Source: Tatumella sp. JGM91 (GTDB lineage: Bacteria > Pseudomonadota > Gammaproteobacteria > Enterobacterales > Enterobacteriaceae). Taken from it: 64,000 bases of DNA. The stretch is from positions 124,001 through 188,000 of the forward strand of contig NZ_JAERJP010000001.1 of assembly GCF_018257575.1 (NCBI RefSeq), written 5' to 3'. The position numbers and the translations under genes are program-made. Below, piece after piece: positions 59,121-64,000 of the stretch. The notes beneath the pieces were generated by a model that worked only from the letters and a program-made list of their open reading frames with translations, was not told the DNA's origin and ran no database searches. Position 1 is the first letter of the stretch. The number at the start of each line of letters is the position of its first letter.

Positions 59121-59939
59121 TCAGAGAACTTTCTGATAAATAGTCTCAGCAATCGATGGCCGGTTATTATCGCCTGTCACCCAGCCTGCACGGTCTTTAA
59201 TTTGCTGATCGGCATTCCCCATCGCAACCCCCAGTCCGGCGTGTTCCAGCATACTTAAATCGTTGTAATTGTCACCGAAAGCAATGACATCCTGCATAGA
59301 TAAGTTGCGGGTTGCCAGCCATTCTGCCAGCCGCTTACCTTTACTGTTCCCCTGACGTGAAATATCCACCTGATCTGCCCAGGACCACTCGCAGGTAACC
59401 TGTGCTTCATCGGCGATACGTAACGCGAAATCCCGTAACTGAGGGAGATTGTCGTGAGACAGGGCAAATTTCCACAATTTATCTGACCGTCGGGCTGCGC
59501 TGGTCAGGTCATCAACCCGGGTGAAGAGCGGACGCTGTGCTGCCGGCAGGCTTTCGCCCCAGGCGCTGGTACGGATAACATGCGGAGTAGGGTGCTGGTA
59601 TAGCATCGCATCGTCAGCATATAACAGGCCTTTAATACCTTCTTCCTCCAGCCGCTGAATGACCAGTTCAGCCTGGGCGACAGACATCGGGTCATTATCC
59701 AGTACACGTTTCTGTTGATAATCATACAGATAGGTACCATTACAACAGATTGCAGGTGCAGTTAACTGCAGAGCCTGATAAAACGGATGGATCGCACTGT
59801 GGTGTCGTCCGGTGACAATCACCACTTCGGCCCCCGCCTGGCGGGCTTGTGACAGAGCATCAATCGACTCGGGTAATATCGTTTTTTCAGACGTCAGCAG
59901 GGTGCCGTCCAGATCAAGAGCAATAACACGATAACGCAT
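59121..59939 (-). CDS. ybhA: YbhA, HAD-superfamily phosphatase (Cof type)
   Basis: Sugar-phosphate and pyridoxal-phosphate phosphatase in E. coli. The start at 59939 (MRYRVIALDLDGTLLTSEK) gives 272 residues, the E. coli length; the frame stays open for 69 codons upstream but without homology, so those are not included. The catalytic DLDGTLL is near residue 9. The cap domain and the GDNYNDLSML Mg2+ motif are present. Confidence 0.95.
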   Translation of the reverse strand: MRYRVIALDLDGTLLTSEKTILPESIDALSQARQAGAEVVIVTGRHHSAIHPFYQALQLTAPAICCNGTYLYDYQQKRVLDNDPMSVAQAELVIQRLEEEGIKGLLYADDAMLYQHPTPHVIRTSAWGESLPAAQRPLFTRVDDLTSAARRSDKLWKFALSHDNLPQLRDFALRIADEAQVTCEWSWADQVDISRQGNSKGKRLAEWLATRNLSMQDVIAFGDNYNDLSMLEHAGLGVAMGNADQQIKDRAGWVTGDNNRPSIAETIYQKVL

Positions 59940-60098
59940 AAGATCTTTTACCTGAAGGTGGAGTGGTGCCTGCAGTCTATCCTGATTCCCTGGCAGCCAC
60001 CAAAAAACCCCGCATGAATAAATCATTTTTTGCGGCGGTATATTGCGATACAGTGGAGCAAATCCCGAAAAATCACCGATTCCAGGTAAGGAGAATAC

Positions 60099-61097
60099 AT
60101 GCAACAAGTTGTTTATATCGCCAGTCCCGAAAGTCAGCAAATTCATGTCTGGCAGCTCTCTGAGACCGGGGCGCTGACGTTATTACAGGTGATTGATGTT
60201 GATGGACAGGTACAGCCGATGGTCGTCAATCCGCATAAACCGGTGTTGTACGCCGGTGTGCGCCCTGATTTTCGTGTGATTGCATTTTCTATTGCTGCCG
60301 ATGGCAGCTTAACCCGCGCAGGGGAAGCTGCATTGCCGGGCAGTCCGACACATTTATCGACTGACCATCAGGGGACGGCTCTGTTCAGTGGTTTCTATCA
60401 TGACGGGCTGGTTACGGTCACACCGCTGGATGCTCAGGGTCTGCCGCAGCCTGTCAGTCAGGTCATTGAAGGGCTGGATGGCTGCCATTCCACCAATCTC
60501 AGCAGTGATGATCTGCTGTTTACTCCGGCACTGAAACAGGACCGGGTATGTGCTTTTCGCTGGAACAGTAACGGCACCTTAAGCGAACCGGCCTGTGGTC
60601 AGGTGGATACCCGGCCGGGTGCCGGACCACGTCATATGGTGTTTCATCCCGCCGGACAGTATGCCTATCTGGTCAATGAGCTGGACAGTACGGTGAGTGT
60701 GTTACAACTGAACACCCACGGTGCTGAGACGATTCAGACACTGGATATGATGGCCGATGATTTTACCGGTACCCGCTGGGCGGCGGATATTCATCTGACT
60801 CCGGAAGGGCGTTTCCTGTATGCCTGTGATCGTACCAGCAGCACTATCACAGTCTTCTCGGTCAGTGACAGTGGTGATCATCTGACAGTACGCGATATCT
60901 GCCCGACAGAGACACAGCCGCGCGGATTCAATATTGATAAACAGGGGAAATTCCTGATCGCTGCCGGACAGAAGTCTCACCATATCGGGGTCTATACTAT
61001 CGGTGCACAGGACGGCTTATTGACAGAAACAGGACGTTATGCGGTAGGCCAGGGGCCTATGTGGGTAACAGTCCACCAGCTTAGCCCGCAGAAATAA
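60099..61097 (+). CDS. pgl: 6-Phosphogluconolactonase (YbhE type)
   Basis: Second step of the oxidative pentose phosphate pathway, hydrolysing 6-phosphogluconolactone. It has 332 residues (E. coli 331) and is a seven-bladed propeller-type Pgl, starting [20 protein letters not shown]. Conserved stretches include GPRHMVFHP and [27 protein letters not shown] precedes ATG. Divergent from ybhA. Confidence 0.96.
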   Translation: MQQVVYIASPESQQIHVWQLSETGALTLLQVIDVDGQVQPMVVNPHKPVLYAGVRPDFRVIAFSIAADGSLTRAGEAALPGSPTHLSTDHQGTALFSGFYHDGLVTVTPLDAQGLPQPVSQVIEGLDGCHSTNLSSDDLLFTPALKQDRVCAFRWNSNGTLSEPACGQVDTRPGAGPRHMVFHPAGQYAYLVNELDSTVSVLQLNTHGAETIQTLDMMADDFTGTRWAADIHLTPEGRFLYACDRTSSTITVFSVSDSGDHLTVRDICPTETQPRGFNIDKQGKFLIAAGQKSHHIGVYTIGAQDGLLTETGRYAVGQGPMWVTVHQLSPQK

Positions 61098-61104
61098 ACG
61101 GGCA

Positions 61105-61137
61105 CCGGCAGAGACTCTGTCTGAGGGGCTCTGCCGG
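61105..61137. other. Stem-loop between convergent pgl and ybhB
   Basis: Perfect 9-bp stem CCGGCAGAG / CTCTGCCGG around a 15-base loop. There is no T-run on either side. It may protect 3' ends or assist termination of the converging genes. Confidence 0.45.
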
Positions 61138-61143
61138 CAGCGG

Positions 61144-61620
61144 TCAGTTAAAAGTGACCGTCAGGCTGGCACTGGCCAGTGAATGGAAGTGCACATTAAA
61201 ACCAACCATTGCCCCGCTGGCATGACTGTCGACCTCAATCAGATCACTATCCAGAGCATGCACGGTAAACACATAGCGATGTTTCTCACCCTGCGGAGGT
61301 GCAGCGCCGCCATAGACAGAAGAACCAAAATCGGTCCGGGTCTGTAACGCTCCGGCAGGTAATGGGGCGATGCCTGAACCTGCGCCCTGTTCTATTTCTG
61401 AATTCCCGGCGGGAATATTGACCACCACCCAGTGCCACCAGCCACTGCCGGTCGGTGCATCAGGGTCAAAGCAGGTAATCACAAAACTCCGGGTCGCTGC
61501 AGGGGCATCTTCCCAGTATAACTGGGGTGACAGATTCCCGCCCTGATAGCCCATACCATTAAACACATGGCGTTGCGGCATGGTCTGCCCGTCAGTTAAA
61601 TCCTTACTGAATAAACGCAT
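61144..61620 (-). CDS. ybhB: YbhB, phosphatidylethanolamine-binding-protein-like (Raf kinase inhibitor-like) protein
   Basis: 158 residues, as in E. coli YbhB. The PEBP signature is visible (FVITCFDPDAPTGSGWWHWVVVNIP; YGGAAPPQGEKHRYVFTVHALD). It is cytosolic, function unknown. It lies directly downstream of bioA on the same strand, as in E. coli. Confidence 0.94.
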   Translation of the reverse strand: MRLFSKDLTDGQTMPQRHVFNGMGYQGGNLSPQLYWEDAPAATRSFVITCFDPDAPTGSGWWHWVVVNIPAGNSEIEQGAGSGIAPLPAGALQTRTDFGSSVYGGAAPPQGEKHRYVFTVHALDSDLIEVDSHASGAMVGFNVHFHSLASASLTVTFN

Positions 61621-61648
61621 CTTATCTCTCCGTTCTGTAAAGTAGCCT

Positions 61649-61684
61649 GCCGGACCAGACTACCATACAGTCATCGGGTCCGGC
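61649..61684 (-). other. Stem-loop between bioA and ybhB
   Basis: Perfect 8-bp arms GCCGGACC / GGTCCGGC with an inner 4-bp stem (GACT/AGTC). It starts 10 bases beyond the bioA stop codon and has no T-run, so it may be an intercistronic processing or attenuation element. Confidence 0.4.
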
Positions 61685-61693
61685 GCTGTTCTG

Positions 61694-62992
61694 TCAGTCC
61701 GGCATGGCGAATAAATTGTCCTGTCTGACCGCAAGACTGATGGCCGTGGTTAACCGGGATAACTCTTCGGGGCGGATAATATAAGGCGGCATCAGATAAA
61801 TCAGCCGGCCGAACGGGCGGATCCAGACGCCCTGACTGACAAAAAATTGCTGTATTTCGGCCATCCTGACCGGGTGATGACACTCGATCACCCCGATAGC
61901 GCCTAATACCCGCACATCCGCGACCCGGGGGCAGTCTTTGAGGGGCTGAAGCTGCTCAGTTAACAGCTGTTCAATCTCTTTCACCTGCCGTTGCCAGTGT
62001 CCTTCTGCCAGTATGCTGAGGCTTTCACAGGCCACCGCACAGGCTAACGGATTCCCCATAAAGGTGGGGCCATGCATAAAACAACCGGCAGGGCTGTTGC
62101 TGATTTTTTCCGCAACCGCACTGGTTGCGAGGGTGGCCGACAGGGTCATCGTTCCCCCGGTTAATCCTTTTCCAAGGCACATGATATCCGGGGAAATTTC
62201 TGCGTGCTGACAGGCAAATAACCGTCCTGTCCGGCCGAAACCGGTAGCGATTTCATCGGCGATCAGCAGTACGCCAAATTGATCGCATAACTGTCTGACA
62301 CGCCGCAGATAGTTCGGGTGATAGAAGCGCATACCTCCGGCTCCCTGAACAATGGGCTCGAGGATCACCGCTGCCAGTTGCTGATGATGTGCAGCCAGCA
62401 TTTGCTGCATTTCGGCAATGTCCTCTTCCTGCCAGGGGTGATCGAAACCGGTGGCCGGGGCGGCGACAAACATATGTTCGGGCAGATAGCCTTTCCATAA
62501 AGCATGCATCGAGTTTTCAGGATCGCAGACTGACATCGCTGCAAAAGTGTCCCCGTGATAACCCTGACGGATGGTAAGGAATTTCCGGCGCGGGCGGGTA
62601 TCGCCGCTGTAATACTGAATGGCCATTTTCATCGCAACTTCAACCGCCACAGATCCTGAATCGGCGAGAAAGACCTTATCTAATCCTTCCGGGCTCATAT
62701 CCACCAGTTTGCGGCATAAGCTGACTGCTGCAGGGTGGGTAATACCGCCAAACATCACATGTGACATATGGCTGATTTGTCTGACCATTGCCTGGTTAAG
62801 CCGCGGGTGGTTATAGCCATGAATAGCAGCCCACCAGGAAGACATGCCCTCTGTCAGTTGTGTTCCGTCAGCCAGAGTCAGGGTACAGCGGTCGGCGGTG
62901 ACCACCGGATAACAGGGCAAAGGATCGATCATTGAGGTGTAGGGATGCCAGATATGCTGGCGGTCGAACGCAAGGTCGTCGGCAGTTAACAT
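61694..62992 (-). CDS. bioA: Adenosylmethionine--8-amino-7-oxononanoate aminotransferase
   Basis: PLP enzyme of biotin synthesis making 7,8-diaminononanoate with SAM as amino donor. The start at 62992 ([21 protein letters not shown]) gives 432 residues; upstream in-frame codons run through the BirA operator and are excluded. Motifs: [52 protein letters not shown] and the PLP lysine in CLGKGLTGG. Divergent from bioB. Confidence 0.97.
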   Translation of the reverse strand: MLTADDLAFDRQHIWHPYTSMIDPLPCYPVVTADRCTLTLADGTQLTEGMSSWWAAIHGYNHPRLNQAMVRQISHMSHVMFGGITHPAAVSLCRKLVDMSPEGLDKVFLADSGSVAVEVAMKMAIQYYSGDTRPRRKFLTIRQGYHGDTFAAMSVCDPENSMHALWKGYLPEHMFVAAPATGFDHPWQEEDIAEMQQMLAAHHQQLAAVILEPIVQGAGGMRFYHPNYLRRVRQLCDQFGVLLIADEIATGFGRTGRLFACQHAEISPDIMCLGKGLTGGTMTLSATLATSAVAEKISNSPAGCFMHGPTFMGNPLACAVACESLSILAEGHWQRQVKEIEQLLTEQLQPLKDCPRVADVRVLGAIGVIECHHPVRMAEIQQFFVSQGVWIRPFGRLIYLMPPYIIRPEELSRLTTAISLAVRQDNLFAMPD

Positions 62993-62994
62993 AA

Positions 62995-63031
62995 ACTTGT
63001 AAACCAAATTAAAAAGATTTAGTTTACAAGT
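62995..63031. promoter_or_regulatory. BirA operator between bioA and bioB
   Basis: Inverted repeat ACTTGTAAACCA ... TAGTTTACAAGT (12-bp arms with one mismatch, 62995-63006 and 63020-63031). The sequence, including the AAATT-AAAAGATTT centre, closely resembles the E. coli bio operator. It starts 3 bases from the bioA start codon, so BirA bound to biotinyl-AMP can repress both directions. Confidence 0.92.
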
Positions 63032-63073
63032 ATACGTATAAAAACTGTCTTTGTTAATTACCCGGAGCATGTC

Positions 63074-64000
63074 ATGTCACAACGCTGGACCCTTTCTCAG
63101 GCCGAAGCTTTGTTTGAGAAACCGTTACTGGAACTGCTTTTTGAAGCACAGCAAGTGCATCGCCGTCATTTCGATCCGCAAAAAGTCCAGGTCAGTACCT
63201 TATTATCGATTAAAACCGGCGCCTGCCCGGAAGATTGTAAGTATTGTCCGCAAAGTGCCCGTTATAAAACCGGCCTCGAGTCAGAGCGCTTAATGGAAGT
63301 TGAAGAAGTTCTGGCTTCAGCACGCAAGGCCCGCCAGGCCGGATCAGGCCGTTTTTGCATGGGCGCGGCATGGAAAAATCCCCATGACAGGGATATGCCT
63401 TACCTGGAGAAAATGATTGCCGGTGTTAAAGAAATGGGGATGGAAACCTGTATGACGCTCGGCACCCTGTCAGCGCAACAGGCTGAACGACTGGCCAGTG
63501 CCGGACTGGATTTTTATAACCATAATCTCGACACTTCCCCCGAATTTTACGGCAGTATCGTGACAACCCGTACTTATCAGGAACGGCTGGATACTCTTGG
63601 TGCGGTCAGGGATGCGGGCATGAAAGTCTGTTCCGGAGGAATTGTCGGTCTGGGCGAAACGGTTACCGATCGTGCCGGACTGCTGGTTCAGCTGGCCAAT
63701 CTGCCGGTTCCTCCGGAGAGTGTTCCGATCAATATGCTGGTGAAGGTCAAAGGTACGCCACTGGCAGATAACGAAGATGTCTGTCCGTTTGATTTTATCC
63801 GGACGATAGCTGTGGCCAGGATAATGATGCCTGCCTCTTACGTCCGTCTGTCCGCCGGGCGTGAACAGATGAATGAACAGACCCAGGCGATGTGTTTTAT
63901 GGCCGGAGCTAACTCTATTTTCTATGGCTGCAAGCTGCTGACCACACCAAACCCTGAAGAAGATAATGACCTGCGTCTGTTCCGTAAACTGGGGCTTAAC
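63074..64000 (+). CDS. bioB: Biotin synthase, truncated by the window edge
   Basis: Radical-SAM enzyme that inserts sulfur into dethiobiotin. The first 309 codons are present (E. coli BioB has 346). The start at 63074 ([22 protein letters not shown]) has GGAG 6 bases upstream; the ATG at 63069 is in another frame. The SAM-cluster CxxxCxxC is at residues 51-58 (CPEDCKYC). Other [2Fe-2S] ligands are visible in [15 protein letters not shown] and GMKVCSGGI. bioF, bioC and bioD presumably follow beyond the edge. Confidence 0.97.
   Translation, partial: MSQRWTLSQAEALFEKPLLELLFEAQQVHRRHFDPQKVQVSTLLSIKTGACPEDCKYCPQSARYKTGLESERLMEVEEVLASARKARQAGSGRFCMGAAWKNPHDRDMPYLEKMIAGVKEMGMETCMTLGTLSAQQAERLASAGLDFYNHNLDTSPEFYGSIVTTRTYQERLDTLGAVRDAGMKVCSGGIVGLGETVTDRAGLLVQLANLPVPPESVPINMLVKVKGTPLADNEDVCPFDFIRTIAVARIMMPASYVRLSAGREQMNEQTQAMCFMAGANSIFYGCKLLTTPNPEEDNDLRLFRKLGLN

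Noticed and set aside
59940-60146. Upstream extension of YbhA by 69 residues
   Set aside because: The family starts at MRYRVIALDLDGTLL. The extra segment overlaps the pgl start region and has no homology or start signal.

Overview
The window is a stretch of enterobacterial core chromosome. Gene content and order follow the Escherichia coli segment from asnB to bioB (nag, glnS, chiPQ, fur, fldA, seqA, pgm, phr, pxp, gltA, sdh, suc, cyd, tol-pal, aroG, gpmA, gal, mod, bio), and most proteins have the same length as their E. coli counterparts. A chitobiase gene directly downstream of chiPQ, as in Serratia, and several local gene losses point to a non-Escherichia member of Enterobacterales. I suspect an Erwiniaceae-type genome, but the genus is a guess. 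I see no prophage, insertion sequence, integrase, CRISPR array or toxin-antitoxin pair.

Left part (1-15.2 kb). The 5' half of a tRNA-Met gene runs off the left edge. asnB follows, then the amino-sugar block: nagBACD on the minus strand and nagE divergent from it, with two NagC-type operators about 93 bp apart. glnS separates nagE from chiP-chiQ-chb. Together these genes form a complete route: chitoporin uptake (ChiP), periplasmic chitobiose cleavage (Chb), GlcNAc uptake and phosphorylation (NagE), deacetylation (NagA) and deamination (NagB), with NagC as repressor.

Middle left (15.2-27.2 kb). fur, fldA, ybfE and ybfF are on the minus strand; seqA and pgm are on the plus strand. Next comes a ybgA-phrB pair preceded by a striking palindrome. 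This YbgA carries an eroded N-terminal DUF523-like region without the expected cysteines. ybgI and the 5-oxoprolinase genes pxpBCA follow. After them lies an unusual shikimate-dehydrogenase-family gene, where E. coli has nei and abrB.

Centre (27.2-42.8 kb). gltA is divergent from sdhCDAB-sucABCD (TCA cycle), followed by cydABX-ybgE (cytochrome bd). The mannosyl-glycerate genes found here in E. coli are absent.

Tol-Pal block (43.0-48.6 kb). ybgC-tolQRA and tolB-pal-cpoB are complete. tolA contains two blocks of near-identical tandem repeats. Two identical tRNA-Lys genes follow.

Right part (49.1-64.0 kb). An ogt-type repair methyltransferase sits where E. coli has nadA-pnuC. Then come zitB, aroG, gpmA, a galTKM operon lacking galE but keeping a GalR-type operator, modF-modE without modABC, acrZ, ybhA, pgl, ybhB, and the divergent bioA/bioB pair around a BirA operator. 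bioB runs off the right edge.
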